Assembly: GCA_017964485.1 (NCBI GenBank) | Contig: JAGCRW010000021.1 | Span: 24,265-88,264 of the forward strand | Direction: 5' to 3' | Source: Muribaculaceae bacterium | GTDB taxonomy: Bacteria > Bacteroidota > Bacteroidia > Bacteroidales > Muribaculaceae | Length of the DNA: 64,000 bases | In this document: in pieces, positions 1 to 8,729 of the stretch | Position numbering within the stretch: the stretch's first letter is position 1 | Layout: each line of letters starts with the position of its first letter | Made by a program: the position numbers and the translations under genes | The notes under the pieces: generated by a model | What the model saw: only the letters and a program-made list of their open reading frames with translations | The model's database searches: none | Told to the model about the DNA's origin: nothing

Positions 1-1484
1 TGATGGCAAGTGCGCAAGAGGCTCCCAAGCGCGAGTTCAGGGGAGCGTGGTTACATATCATCGGGCAGGGGCAGTATGCCAAGATGACTCCACAAGAGAC
101 GCAGGACTATCTGCGCGACCAGCTCAACAAACTTGACCAGGCGGGCGTGAACTCCGTCATCTGGCAGGTGCGCCCACAGGCCGATGCCGCCTACATCAGC
201 GACCTTGAGCCCTGGTCACGGTGGCTCACCGGCGAGGCAGGCAAGGCACCCGACCCCGTGTGGGACCCGCTGCAGTTCATGATTGATGAGTGCCATATCC
301 GTGGCATGGAGCTTCACGCATGGATCAACCCCTACCGCGTGACCAGCGGCGAGAAAGACCAGCCTGCGCCAGGACACATCTACTACAAGCATCCCGAGTG
401 GTTCCTAAAGTATGCCGACGGCAAGATATATTTCGATCCCGCGTTGCCCGAGAGCCGCGACTTCATCAACCTCGTGGTGCGAGACATGATCACGCGCTAC
501 GACCTCGACGCCATCCACATGGACGACTATTTCTACCCCTATCCCGTGAAGGGCGTCGAGTTCCCCGATACTGCCTCGTTTGAGAAATATGGCAAGGGCT
601 GGGGCGACAAGGGTGAATGGCGGCGCCACAACGTCGATTTGCTCATTGAGCAGCTACACGCCACCATCCAAAACACTAAGCCATGGGTGCGTTTTGGCAT
701 CAGCCCCTTCGGCATTTGGCGCAACAAGAAGAGCGACCGCAACGGCAGCGAGACCAACGGCCTCGAGTGCTACGACGCCCTCTATGCCGACTGCCCCAAG
801 TGGACAGCCATGGGCTGGGTTGACTATATGGTGCCACAGCTCTATTGGGAACTCGAGCATAAGGCGGCTAGCGACCTCGTGCTCAGCTACTGGTGGAACA
901 ACCACGCCAATGGCCGCCACATGTACTATGGCCAGGCAGTGCGCAACGTGATGGACCACCACGACATCCCCGACACCCTCAATCCCACTCAGCTCAACCA
1001 CAAGATTGAGCTGATGCGCACTCTGCCCAACGTGCATGGTGTGACATGGTGGCCAGGATATTCCGTTACCGAGAACTATAAAGGCGTGCTCGACTCGCTC
1101 AGCAACCACCAGATGCACACCCGTGCCTTGTGTCCCGCAGTGACATGGATCGACAGCGTGCCACCGCCACCCGTCACCAACCTGCGCTACGAGAAGAAGA
1201 AAGATGGGACAGTGCTCTCTTGGGACGCACCCGTCACCACCGACCCCATGCAGCAAGCGGTGCGCTATGTGGTCTATGCCCTGCGAGCCTATAGCGATAT
1301 CGACATCACCAATCCACGGTCAATCATCAGAGTGACCGACCAAACGTCAATCACTCTTCCCAATCTCGACATTCCCAAGAAACATAAGATGGCACGCCCG
1401 CCAGCAACCACCTATGTAGTCACCGCCCTTGACCGCTGCAACAACGAGAGCGACCCGTGCGACGCAATCATTGTGCGGTTCTAA
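1..1484 (+). CDS. GHL10/DUF187-type glycoside hydrolase-like protein, 5' end outside window
   Basis: The first visible methionine is followed by ASAQEAPKREFRGAWL, which looks like the end of a signal peptide (cleavage near SA/QE) followed by the FRGAWL start typical of the glycosyl-hydrolase-like 10 family. The true start therefore probably lies before base 1. A TIM-barrel-like body runs to about residue 375, with acidic motifs such as AIHMDDYFYPYP (around 165-180) and the GVTWWPGYS segment near its end. A fibronectin-III-like region (VTNLRYEKKKDGTVLSWDAP) fills the C-terminus. GHL10 proteins are thought to act on polysaccharide or cell-wall glycans outside the cytoplasm; the substrate cannot be told here. 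Family call is good, function tentative. Confidence 0.8.
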   Translation, partial: MASAQEAPKREFRGAWLHIIGQGQYAKMTPQETQDYLRDQLNKLDQAGVNSVIWQVRPQADAAYISDLEPWSRWLTGEAGKAPDPVWDPLQFMIDECHIRGMELHAWINPYRVTSGEKDQPAPGHIYYKHPEWFLKYADGKIYFDPALPESRDFINLVVRDMITRYDLDAIHMDDYFYPYPVKGVEFPDTASFEKYGKGWGDKGEWRRHNVDLLIEQLHATIQNTKPWVRFGISPFGIWRNKKSDRNGSETNGLECYDALYADCPKWTAMGWVDYMVPQLYWELEHKAASDLVLSYWWNNHANGRHMYYGQAVRNVMDHHDIPDTLNPTQLNHKIELMRTLPNVHGVTWWPGYSVTENYKGVLDSLSNHQMHTRALCPAVTWIDSVPPPPVTNLRYEKKKDGTVLSWDAPVTTDPMQQAVRYVVYALRAYSDIDITNPRSIIRVTDQTSITLPNLDIPKKHKMARPPATTYVVTALDRCNNESDPCDAIIVRF

Positions 1485-1565
1485 AAAACTCCTCGGGGTG
1501 TTTTATAAATTGCTCGTGCCTTAACTTTTTCCCGCCACTTCTTTCCTCGTTTCACGATTTATCAC

Positions 1566-1573
1566 TACCTTTG
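1566..1573 (+). promoter_or_regulatory. Bacteroidales -7 element upstream of fabG
   Basis: TACCTTTG fits the Bacteroidales -7 consensus TAnnTTTG and lies 50 bases before the fabG start. No clear -33 TTTG is visible. Confidence 0.5.
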
Positions 1574-1622
1574 CAGCCGCAAAATAAAGATAGTATTATA
1601 ACAACAAATAAAAAGCAGTAAA

Positions 1623-2369
1623 ATGAAACTTTTAGAAGGAAAAGTGGCGCTGATTACTGGTGCCGCACGTGGAATTGGCAAGGCTATCGCCTTGAAGTTT
1701 GCCAGCGAGGGTGCTGACATCGCATTCACCGACCTCGTTATCGACGAGAACGGCAAAGAGACCGAGCAGGAAATCGCTGCCCTGGGCGTGAAGGCCAAGG
1801 GATATGCCAGCAACGCTGCCGACTTCGCTCAGACCGAAGAGGTTGTAAAGCAGATTCATGAGGAGTTTGGCAAAATCGACATCCTCGTCAACAACGCCGG
1901 CATCACCAAAGATGGCCTGATGCTCCGCATGACTGAGGCACAGTGGGACGCTGTAATCGCCGTGAACCTCAAGAGCGCGTTCAACTTCATCCACGCTCTC
2001 ACCCCCATAATGATGCGTCAGCGCAGCGGCTCTATCATCAACATGGCATCGGTAGTTGGTGTGCATGGCAACGCTGGACAGAGCAACTACGCCGCCAGCA
2101 AGGCAGGCCTTATCGCTCTCGCCAAGAGCATCGCACAGGAGATGGGCAGCCGTGGCATACGCGCCAACGCCATCGCTCCGGGCTTTATAGAGACTGCTAT
2201 GACAGCAGCTCTCCCCGAAGAGGTGCGCAAAGAGTGGGCACAGAAGATTCCACTGCGCCGTGGAGGCTCGGTTGACGATATCGCCAACGTAGCCACCTTC
2301 CTCGCCAGCGACATGGCAAGCTATGTCACCGGTCAGGTGATCCAAGTGGACGGCGGAATGAATATGTAA
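1623..2369 (+). CDS. fabG: 3-oxoacyl-[acyl-carrier-protein] reductase FabG
   Basis: Classical short-chain dehydrogenase of 248 residues, the usual FabG length. It reduces 3-oxoacyl-ACP with NADPH in type II fatty acid synthesis in the cytoplasm. Visible motifs are the cofactor loop TGAARGIG (about 12-19), NNAG (about 89-92), the catalytic Ser in NMASVVG (about 143) and YAASK with Tyr about 156 and Lys about 160. The C-terminus ends in the dimer-forming VTGQVIQVDGGMNM typical of FabG. It stands alone with its own promoter and converges on the pseudouridine synthase gene; its likely terminator hairpin lies inside the 3' coding end of that neighbour. Confidence 0.93.
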   Translation: MKLLEGKVALITGAARGIGKAIALKFASEGADIAFTDLVIDENGKETEQEIAALGVKAKGYASNAADFAQTEEVVKQIHEEFGKIDILVNNAGITKDGLMLRMTEAQWDAVIAVNLKSAFNFIHALTPIMMRQRSGSIINMASVVGVHGNAGQSNYAASKAGLIALAKSIAQEMGSRGIRANAIAPGFIETAMTAALPEEVRKEWAQKIPLRRGGSVDDIANVATFLASDMASYVTGQVIQVDGGMNM

Positions 2370-2377
2370 TTAGGAAT

Positions 2378-4117
2378 TTATAGAGCACCCCAAAACGCAT
2401 CAGGCATGTCTTGGTGCGTTTTTTCTGTGCTGTTAAATCTCATCGCCTCGCCTGTGACGGGGTGGTTAAAGCTCAGCGATTGGGCGTGGAGGCACAGGCG
2501 GTGACTGGCGGTGCCGTAGAGCATATCGCCCACTATGGGGCAGTTAAGGCCTTGTGGGTGTGAGGCGTGCACACGCAGTTGGTGGGTGCGCCCTGTCAGT
2601 GGAGTGAACTCTACCAGCGTCTTGCCGTCACGGTATTCCAGCACACGGTATTTCGTGATTGCCTGTTTGCCGTTCTCAAAATCGACCACTTGTCGCGGAC
2701 GGTCATCGATATCGGGGCGCAGAGGCAGATCGATTGTTCCTTCCTTCTCTGGCAAAATGCCGTCGAGTAGGGCGATATAGGTTTTGCTCACAGTGCGCTC
2801 CTCAAACTGCAACCTTAGTTTCTTTTGCGCCTCATGAGTTTTGGCGAAGACCACAAGTCCGCTTGTCGCTTGGTCGAGACGATGAACCTCAAACAATGCA
2901 TAATTCATAATGCATAATTCATAATTGGGCTGCGGCTGGAATTGTGCATTCTGCATTGTGCATTGTGCATTTTTCATTCTGCTCACAACCTCTAAAGCCG
3001 ATATCGCATTCTTCTCCTTGCCAGGCACGGTGAGCATACCTATGGGCTTGTCGATGACTATGAGCCATTGGTCTTCATAGACCACCTTCAACAACGAGTC
3101 AGGTCTCGTCCCTACAATGCTTGGCGTGATGAGCGGGTTATCTTCAACGTCAAGTCCTTGCAGCATAAACTCCAGCAGGGGCAGACACTTGCTGCGGCAG
3201 GCAGGGTAGTAGTGGCCGTGATGACGCACCTCGCCCTGTGGCGACTGTCCCACCCAAAACTCAGCCATGCACATGGGTTTGTAGCCATGCAGGAAGGCAT
3301 ATTGCAGCAACTTAGGAGCGCAGCACTCGCCTGTGCCGCCTGGCGGCAAGCGGTTGAGGCGTCGCTCGAAAATGGTCGCCACATCCATGCTCTCGCCCCG
3401 AGCATTACGCACCACAAAGAGCTTGAACAGTTGGTATTGCAACTTCTCGCTCATGGCTTTTCGCATGGCTTTGAGGTGATTGATTTCTTCCTCTTGTGAT
3501 TTTATGCGTTGCTCCATCTCCTCAATCGTCAAGCGGTGACGCTTTTTGAGCCGCTTCATCTCAGCCTTTTGGAACTGGCTCTCCTTGATAAGTTGCTTTT
3601 CCTGTTCGGGCGTCACACCTGCCGCTCTCATGTCGTCACGGCGTGCTTTGGCAGTTTGCATAGTGTTGAGCATCTCGTTCTCTTCGCTCTTGTGCTCAGC
3701 AATAGTGGCGTCGATTAGCGTCTTCAATTCCCTTTTCTTGGCAGAGTTCTCAAGTTGCTCAATGCGGTGGTTGATTTCGGTGATCTCAGCCTCTCCAGTG
3801 CGGAACAGTCCTTGTGGCTCAAGCAAGTTGTAGATGTGCGGCACGAAATATGGGTTATTGCCGTTGCTGGCGAGGTTGCCCGAGTAGGCGGCGAGGTAGC
3901 CCAGTGCGCCGTCAGCGTCCTTCACTACCAGCACTCCAAGCATCTTGCCTGCCATGAGTTCGTCGCGCCACAATTCTTGATTCTGGGCATAGCTCATCAC
4001 CTCGGCCGCCGCCACTTTGCACAGCTCATGCGGCACATAGTGGAAGGGAAAGGTAAACTGCGCGGGCGGCTCAACGCCACTCACGTCATGCAAGAACCTA
4101 TGCAGCTTGTCGTCCAT
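2378..4117 (-). CDS. RluA-family pseudouridine synthase with long N-terminal region
   Basis: The C-terminal half is a RluA-type rRNA/tRNA pseudouridine synthase: catalytic motif HRLDQATSG (Asp at about residue 412), then SKTYIALLDG and GRTHQLRVH. The first about 330 residues form an extension with a charged coiled coil (about 120-220, rich in E, K and Q) and a segment GGTGECCAPKLLQYA, as in the long synthases of Bacteroidales. ATG at 4117 is preferred to the GTG two codons upstream. Residues about 381-408 (MKNAQCTMQNAQ...) are encoded by an AT-rich short-period repeat that also occurs between genes at 6004-6037, so they look like an in-frame insertion just before the catalytic motif. The insert falls in a loop, so activity may survive. 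Confidence 0.85.
   Translation of the reverse strand: MDDKLHRFLHDVSGVEPPAQFTFPFHYVPHELCKVAAAEVMSYAQNQELWRDELMAGKMLGVLVVKDADGALGYLAAYSGNLASNGNNPYFVPHIYNLLEPQGLFRTGEAEITEINHRIEQLENSAKKRELKTLIDATIAEHKSEENEMLNTMQTAKARRDDMRAAGVTPEQEKQLIKESQFQKAEMKRLKKRHRLTIEEMEQRIKSQEEEINHLKAMRKAMSEKLQYQLFKLFVVRNARGESMDVATIFERRLNRLPPGGTGECCAPKLLQYAFLHGYKPMCMAEFWVGQSPQGEVRHHGHYYPACRSKCLPLLEFMLQGLDVEDNPLITPSIVGTRPDSLLKVVYEDQWLIVIDKPIGMLTVPGKEKNAISALEVVSRMKNAQCTMQNAQFQPQPNYELCIMNYALFEVHRLDQATSGLVVFAKTHEAQKKLRLQFEERTVSKTYIALLDGILPEKEGTIDLPLRPDIDDRPRQVVDFENGKQAITKYRVLEYRDGKTLVEFTPLTGRTHQLRVHASHPQGLNCPIVGDMLYGTASHRLCLHAQSLSFNHPVTGEAMRFNSTEKTHQDMPDAFWGAL
2391..2424 (+). terminator. Terminator-like hairpin after fabG, inside the convergent gene
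   Basis: Arms AAAACGCA (2392-2399) and TGCGTTTT (2415-2422) are followed by T residues. The hairpin is also coding sequence for the last residues of the opposite-strand pseudouridine synthase. Confidence 0.55.
2894..2977. repeat. TGCATAATTCATAAT-type short-period repeat inside a coding region
   Basis: About 84 bases made of variants of ATGCATAATTCATA and ATTGTGCATTCTGC. The same repeat type is intergenic at 6004-6037. Here it keeps the reading frame of the pseudouridine synthase. Confidence 0.75.
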
Positions 4118-4149
4118 AATCACGCCACAAAACTACAAAAAATATATAT

Positions 4150-4184
4150 AAGTGTAAAGTTTTAAGTGTAAAGTTTTAAGTGAA
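4150..4184. repeat. AAGTGTAAAGTTTT short-period repeat
   Basis: Two tandem copies of AAGTGTAAAGTTTT followed by AAGTGAAG. Similar CACTTAAAACTTAACACTT sequence occurs at 34787-34813 and 37494-37527. The 215 bases between the pseudouridine synthase and the next gene hold only this repeat and a promoter. Confidence 0.65.
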
Positions 4185-4249
4185 GTCGCTGCCGCGGCTG
4201 TCTGTTGTTGTCAAAACGCTTCGCTAGCTCGGTTTTTTATAAAAACAGT

Positions 4250-4279
4250 TTTGTGTTAGCTGAAAAATTGTTATCTTTG
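4250..4279 (+). promoter_or_regulatory. Bacteroidales promoter of the dockerin/FISUMP-like gene
   Basis: TTTG at 4250-4253 and TATCTTTG at 4272-4279, spacing 18 bases. Transcription starting about seven bases later supports ATG 4333 over the upstream in-frame codon at 4279. Confidence 0.6.
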
Positions 4280-4332
4280 TGGCACTAAACCGATCAACGA
4301 ATAGTATTAACTTAACAATAAAAATATCAAGT

Positions 4333-5802
4333 ATGAAGAGAGTTTTATCACTATTTTTACTGTTTTCGGTAGCTGTGGCGAGTTATGCGGCGACCGACTA
4401 TGGTATTGCAGTAGCTGGCGTGAGAGTGACCAGCGACAATAAAAACAATATCACTGGCACTGGCATCAGCGGCAGCGTGAGCTACAATAGCTCCACAAAC
4501 ACCCTCACTCTCAATAATGCCACTATTGATGTGAGAAGTATGCCTGTGAATGCCATCTCCAACGACTACGGCGCACGTGCCAACTTTAAGATTAAACTTG
4601 TGGGCAACAACTACATTAAAGCAAACAAAAACGCTATTGTTATTAATATAAAAGAGTCACAAGGCTTCGAGCTATTCAGCAGCGGCGATGGCACTGGCAC
4701 ACTCACATGCGATGGCGCGTTATACCTTGATGCCCGTGACCACATGACCAACGACTACACGATGTCCACTATATGGAACTGCACGGTGCGTTTTGACGAT
4801 ATAATAAGTGAGGACTACGAGGAGTGCCTTACTATCAACAATGCCAATGTCACAACCGACTACCTGAACGTGGGCAGCGACCATAATGGGCAGAAGGGCC
4901 TTAAGCTTATTGACTGTTATTTGGCATATCCTGTCAATGGGGTTGTAGGAAATTACGGAACAATTATGGTTGATGGTGATTCCTGGGAGGACCATGTTGA
5001 GATAAAGCGCGGCGCTCGTCATGGTGATGTGAATGGTGACGGAGACATCACCGCTGCCGATGTCACTGCGCTCTACGACTGGCTGCTCAACAACGACAAC
5101 ACTCAACTCAAGTACGGCGACCAGAACGGTGACGGCGATATCACCGCTGCCGATGTCACAGAGGTCTATGATGTGTTGTTGGGGAATTATAATCCATATG
5201 GACATGAATGGGTGGATTTGGGCCTTCCCAGCGGCACGTTGTGGGCGACGATGAACATTGGTGCGAACTCTCCCGAGGACTACGGCGACTACTTCGCCTG
5301 GGGCGAGACCATGCCAAAGGACTATTATGACTGGAGTACATACAAGTGGTGCAACGGCAAATACAACATGATGACTAAATACTGCACCGACAGCAGCTAT
5401 GGCTACAACGGCTTTACCGACAACAAGACAGAGCTTGACCTCGAGGACGATGCGGCTTGCTTCAACTGGGGTTATGGATGGCGCATTCCGTCGAAAGAGC
5501 AGATGCAGGAGCTGATTGACAACTGCTCCTCTCGGTGGACAACGATGAACGGCGTTTATGGCCGTCTGCTAACCGGCCCTAATGGTGCCACGATGTTCTT
5601 GCCTGCTGCGGGCAAGCGATGGAAGAGTGAGATCAATTACACAGGTACGCTCGGCAACTATTGGTCGCGCACGCTCTACTCCAGCAGCACAATAGAAGCC
5701 TACTACATTGTTTTTGACAATGTAGGGAACGTGGGTTGGGGTAACTACCGGAGTCGTGACTACGGTATGAGCGTACGTGCTGTGCGAGTTTCAAATAAAT
5801 AG
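4333..5802 (+). CDS. Secreted protein: beta-rich N-domain, dockerin-like pair, FISUMP-like C-domain
   Basis: Start MKRVLSLFLLFSVAVASYA gives a clear signal peptide; the reading frame is open 18 codons further upstream, but that start would fall on the promoter. Residues about 20-230 form a Thr/Asn-rich beta domain (SYNSSTNTLTLNNATI) of unknown function. Residues about 231-286 carry two calcium-binding dockerin-like repeats, GDVNGDGDITAADVTALYDW and GDQNGDGDITAADVTEVYD. The remainder begins HEWVDLGLPSGTLWATMNIG and ends SVRAVRVSNK, the pattern of the FISUMP-type domain common in Bacteroidales and Fibrobacter surface proteins. The dockerin pair sits in the middle here, whereas in the other dockerin proteins of this window it is terminal. 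Role unknown; extracellular or surface location is likely. Confidence 0.8.
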   Translation: MKRVLSLFLLFSVAVASYAATDYGIAVAGVRVTSDNKNNITGTGISGSVSYNSSTNTLTLNNATIDVRSMPVNAISNDYGARANFKIKLVGNNYIKANKNAIVINIKESQGFELFSSGDGTGTLTCDGALYLDARDHMTNDYTMSTIWNCTVRFDDIISEDYEECLTINNANVTTDYLNVGSDHNGQKGLKLIDCYLAYPVNGVVGNYGTIMVDGDSWEDHVEIKRGARHGDVNGDGDITAADVTALYDWLLNNDNTQLKYGDQNGDGDITAADVTEVYDVLLGNYNPYGHEWVDLGLPSGTLWATMNIGANSPEDYGDYFAWGETMPKDYYDWSTYKWCNGKYNMMTKYCTDSSYGYNGFTDNKTELDLEDDAACFNWGYGWRIPSKEQMQELIDNCSSRWTTMNGVYGRLLTGPNGATMFLPAAGKRWKSEINYTGTLGNYWSRTLYSSSTIEAYYIVFDNVGNVGWGNYRSRDYGMSVRAVRVSNK

Positions 5803-5830
5803 TTCATTCTTTTCGCACGAAACGTAAATA

Positions 5831-5867
5831 AAAGTCCGCACCGCTCAATGAGCCGAGTGCGGACTTT
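5831..5867 (+). terminator. Hairpin terminator after the dockerin/FISUMP-like gene
   Basis: Arms AAAGTCCGCAC (5831-5841) and GTGCGGACTTT (5857-5867) with a second small GCTC/GAGC stem in the loop. The following bases are only moderately T-rich. Confidence 0.7.
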
Positions 5868-6003
5868 GTTGTTGTGAATATGTTTTTCTTGATGTTTGAT
5901 ATAACGGCATAGCGCGTATTAACGTATTAATAAACTATAAAAAGAATATATAGTATTATTTATTTGAAAACTATTTTGTAATTTTGCAGGTTGAGACCTC
6001 TCT

Positions 6004-6037
6004 ATAATGCACAATGCATAATGCGTAATGCACAATG
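6004..6037. repeat. ATGCACAATGCATAATG-type short-period repeat
   Basis: Intergenic copy of the same repeat family found in frame inside the pseudouridine synthase at 2894-2977. The gap 5868-6285 otherwise holds element copy A and a possible weak -7 TAATTTTG at 5979-5986. Confidence 0.6.
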
Positions 6038-6069
6038 AAGGTCGTTTCGAAATTTGAACTGAAATTTTA

Positions 6070-6232
6070 AACAACTGAAATATCTGAATACTCTGATTTT
6101 TTAGAAATTGATTATCAAAAGATAGTGTTATTCATTATTTCAGATTTTTCAGAAAAATGCGATTAAGCGAGTTAAAGCCGAGCTCGATCGGGGCCTTACG
6201 AGCGTGAGCATTTTATTAAAAAATCAGTTGTT
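6070..6232 (+). repeat. MITE-like dispersed element, copy A
   Basis: 163 bases bounded by AACAACTGA and its inverse TCAGTTGTT. The right part contains a GC-richer core with GCGATTAAGCGAGTTAAAGC and GGGGCCTTACGAGCGTGAGC. Copy B at 16135-16298 (164 bases, opposite orientation) matches almost base for base over the right-hand 95 bases. No open reading frame is inside, so it is non-autonomous. It lies just upstream of parE and may carry part of its leader. Confidence 0.75.
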
Positions 6233-6285
6233 TTTTATTTTTGGCGCGGCTTCCTACAATTTGATATTAAATAGACAATTTATTA

Positions 6286-8235
6286 ATGGCTCAAGAATTA
6301 GACATTCAAGATAAAAATCAGCAGGGTAGCGACTTTGGTGGCTACGAGAAACTTGTGACGCTCACACCTCGTGAGCACATCAGGTTGCGCCCGGGTATGT
6401 ATATTGGCAAACTCGGCGACGGCTCGCAGAGCGATGACGGCATCTATGTGTTGATGAAGGAGGTGATCGACAACTCCATCGATGAGTTCAACACAGGCTT
6501 TGCCAAGCCCCGCATCGACATCACCGTCGAGGACGGTAAGGTCTCCATCCGCGACTACGGCCGTGGCATCCCCCTCGACCAGGTGAAAGACGCGTCGAGC
6601 AAGATGAACACTGGCGCTAAGTACGACACCAAGAACTACAAACGCTCAGTGGGCCTCAACGGTGTGGGTATCAAGGCTGTGAACGCCCTGTCGTCGCATT
6701 TCTTTATCCGCTCGGTGCGTGATGGCCAATGCTCGGCAGTGACCTATAAGGAAGGACTTGTCGAGAAAGAGACTGGCATCATCGCCGCAAACGCCGATGA
6801 TGAGAACGGCACCGTAGTGGAGTTTGTTCCCGATGGCACCATCTTCAAGAACTACGAGTACCGTGAGGACATCATCGAGGTGATGGTCAAGAACTATTCG
6901 TTTCTCAATACAGGTCTGTCGCTCTACTACAACGGCAAGCGCTATCACTCGCGCAATGGCTTGAGCGACCTGGTAAACGAGAATATGACCAACGACCCGC
7001 TCTATCCGCTTATCCATTTCACCGACAATGACATTGAGGTCGTAATCACCCACGCGGCGCAGATGGGCGAGGAGTTCTACTCGTTTGTCAACGGTCAGCA
7101 CACCACGCAGGGCGGCACTCACCAGAGCGCCTTCCGTGAGGCGCTGTCGCGCACCATCAAGGACTTCTACGGCAAGAACTTCGAGTATAGCGACATTCGC
7201 AACGGCATCGTCGCCGCTATCAGCATCAAGGTGGAGGAGCCGGTGTTTGAGTCTCAGACCAAGATTAAACTCGGCTCAAGCGTGATGTGGAAAGATGGCC
7301 CCACCATCTACAAGTTCATCAACGACTTCATCAAGAAGGAACTCGACAACTACCTGCACAAGACTCCCGCCACTGCCGACGTGATGCTCAAGAAGATTCA
7401 GGAGAACGAGAAGGAGCGCAAGGCGATTGCAGGCGTGACCAAGGTTACACGCGAGCGCATGAAGAAGGCAGCGTTGCACAACGACAAACTGCGTGACTGC
7501 CGCGTGCACTACAACGACAACCGCGGCGACCGTCGCGAGGAGACCTGCCTCTTTATCACCGAGGGACTCTCGGCGAGTGGTTCCATCACCAAGATTCGTG
7601 ACGTGCAGACTCAGGCGGTGTTCTCGCTGCGAGGCAAGCCTCTCAACACCTTTGGGATTGCTCCGGCCTTAGTCTATAAGAACGAGGAGTTTGGACTGCT
7701 GCAAGCCGCTCTCAACATCGAGGACGGCATGGAGGGGCTGCGCTACAACAAGGTGATTATCGCCACCGATGCCGATGTCGATGGCATGCACATCCGATTG
7801 CTTCTGTTGACCTATTTCTTGCAGTTCTATCCTGAGCTGGTCAAGAGCGGCCACTTGTATATCTTGCAGACCCCGCTGTTCCGTGTTCTCAACCGCAAGG
7901 ACGCCAAGCGCAAGAACCGCAGCGCGGGGCGTGAGGCCAAGAAGAACAAGGTGGAGACCTACTACTGCTACAGCGACGAGGAACGCATCGCCGCTATCAA
8001 CAGGCTGGGCGACAATGCCGAGATAACACGATTTAAAGGTCTTGGAGAGATTTCGCCCGAGGAGTTTGTCGATTTCATCGGTCCCGAGATGCGCCTCGAC
8101 CGTGTGCGCCTGCGCAAGGAGGATAACGTGAAGCAGCTGCTCACCTTCTTTATGGGCAAGAACACCATGGAGCGCCAGAACTTTATTATTGACAACCTAG
8201 TTATTGAAGACGATGAAGACATCACAGTGCACTAA
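6286..8235 (+). CDS. parE: DNA topoisomerase IV subunit B
   Basis: Type IIA topoisomerase ATPase subunit of 649 residues. The GHKL ATPase site is visible as [13 protein letters not shown] (about 64-76) and GRGIPLDQV (about 98-106); the transducer follows; the Toprim domain shows [11 protein letters not shown] (about 426-436) and [10 protein letters not shown] (about 499-508). With ParC, which is not in this window, it decatenates and relaxes DNA with ATP hydrolysis. The length, and a next gene coaD followed by an S41 protease, match the parE-coaD-ctp order common in Bacteroidales, which favours ParE over GyrB. Confidence 0.9.
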   Translation: MAQELDIQDKNQQGSDFGGYEKLVTLTPREHIRLRPGMYIGKLGDGSQSDDGIYVLMKEVIDNSIDEFNTGFAKPRIDITVEDGKVSIRDYGRGIPLDQVKDASSKMNTGAKYDTKNYKRSVGLNGVGIKAVNALSSHFFIRSVRDGQCSAVTYKEGLVEKETGIIAANADDENGTVVEFVPDGTIFKNYEYREDIIEVMVKNYSFLNTGLSLYYNGKRYHSRNGLSDLVNENMTNDPLYPLIHFTDNDIEVVITHAAQMGEEFYSFVNGQHTTQGGTHQSAFREALSRTIKDFYGKNFEYSDIRNGIVAAISIKVEEPVFESQTKIKLGSSVMWKDGPTIYKFINDFIKKELDNYLHKTPATADVMLKKIQENEKERKAIAGVTKVTRERMKKAALHNDKLRDCRVHYNDNRGDRREETCLFITEGLSASGSITKIRDVQTQAVFSLRGKPLNTFGIAPALVYKNEEFGLLQAALNIEDGMEGLRYNKVIIATDADVDGMHIRLLLLTYFLQFYPELVKSGHLYILQTPLFRVLNRKDAKRKNRSAGREAKKNKVETYYCYSDEERIAAINRLGDNAEITRFKGLGEISPEEFVDFIGPEMRLDRVRLRKEDNVKQLLTFFMGKNTMERQNFIIDNLVIEDDEDITVH

Positions 8236-8707
8236 TGGCAAGAAGATTGCCATGTTTCAGGGTTCGTTCGACCCGTTCACTCGCGGCCATGAGTCGATAG
8301 TACGCAGGGCATTGCCTCTCTTTGATGAGATTGTGGTGGCGGTGGTGAGCAACATCGCCAAGAAGCCCTTTATGAGCCTCAACAACCGCCTTGAGTTCAT
8401 TAAGCAGGTGTTTGCCGATGAGCCACGGGTGCGTGTGGTGGCGAGCGATGGTCTCACCGTTGATGTCGCCCGCGAGGTGGGCGCCACCTGCCTGCTGCGT
8501 GGCGTGCGCATGATTCAGGACTTCGAGAACGAGATGCACATGGCCGAGATAAACCGCCGCTTGAGTGGCATCGAGACTGTGCTGCTCTACACCCTGCCCG
8601 AGTTCAGCCACATCAGCTCGACCATCGTGCGTGAGCTCTACAACTATAATCAGCCAGTAAACGAGTATATTCCAGAGAATGCTAAAATCGAATTATTAGG
8701 TAAGTAA
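8213..8707 (+). CDS. coaD: Phosphopantetheine adenylyltransferase
   Basis: CoaD transfers AMP from ATP to 4'-phosphopantetheine to give dephospho-CoA, the penultimate step of coenzyme A synthesis. The nucleotidyltransferase motifs are [12 protein letters not shown] (TxGH) near the N-terminus and [10 protein letters not shown] near the C-terminus. ATG 8213 is preferred to the TTG at 8204; it overlaps the end of parE by 23 bases, which points to translational coupling. An internal ATG at 8252 would leave too little sequence before the first beta strand. Length of 164 residues is normal. Confidence 0.9.
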   Translation: MKTSQCTNGKKIAMFQGSFDPFTRGHESIVRRALPLFDEIVVAVVSNIAKKPFMSLNNRLEFIKQVFADEPRVRVVASDGLTVDVAREVGATCLLRGVRMIQDFENEMHMAEINRRLSGIETVLLYTLPEFSHISSTIVRELYNYNQPVNEYIPENAKIELLGK

Positions 8708-8729
8708 TTACGAAACACACACACCTGAC

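Noticed and set aside
4333-5802. Cellulosome component
   Set aside because: Dockerin loops are present but no cohesin or scaffoldin was seen in the window.
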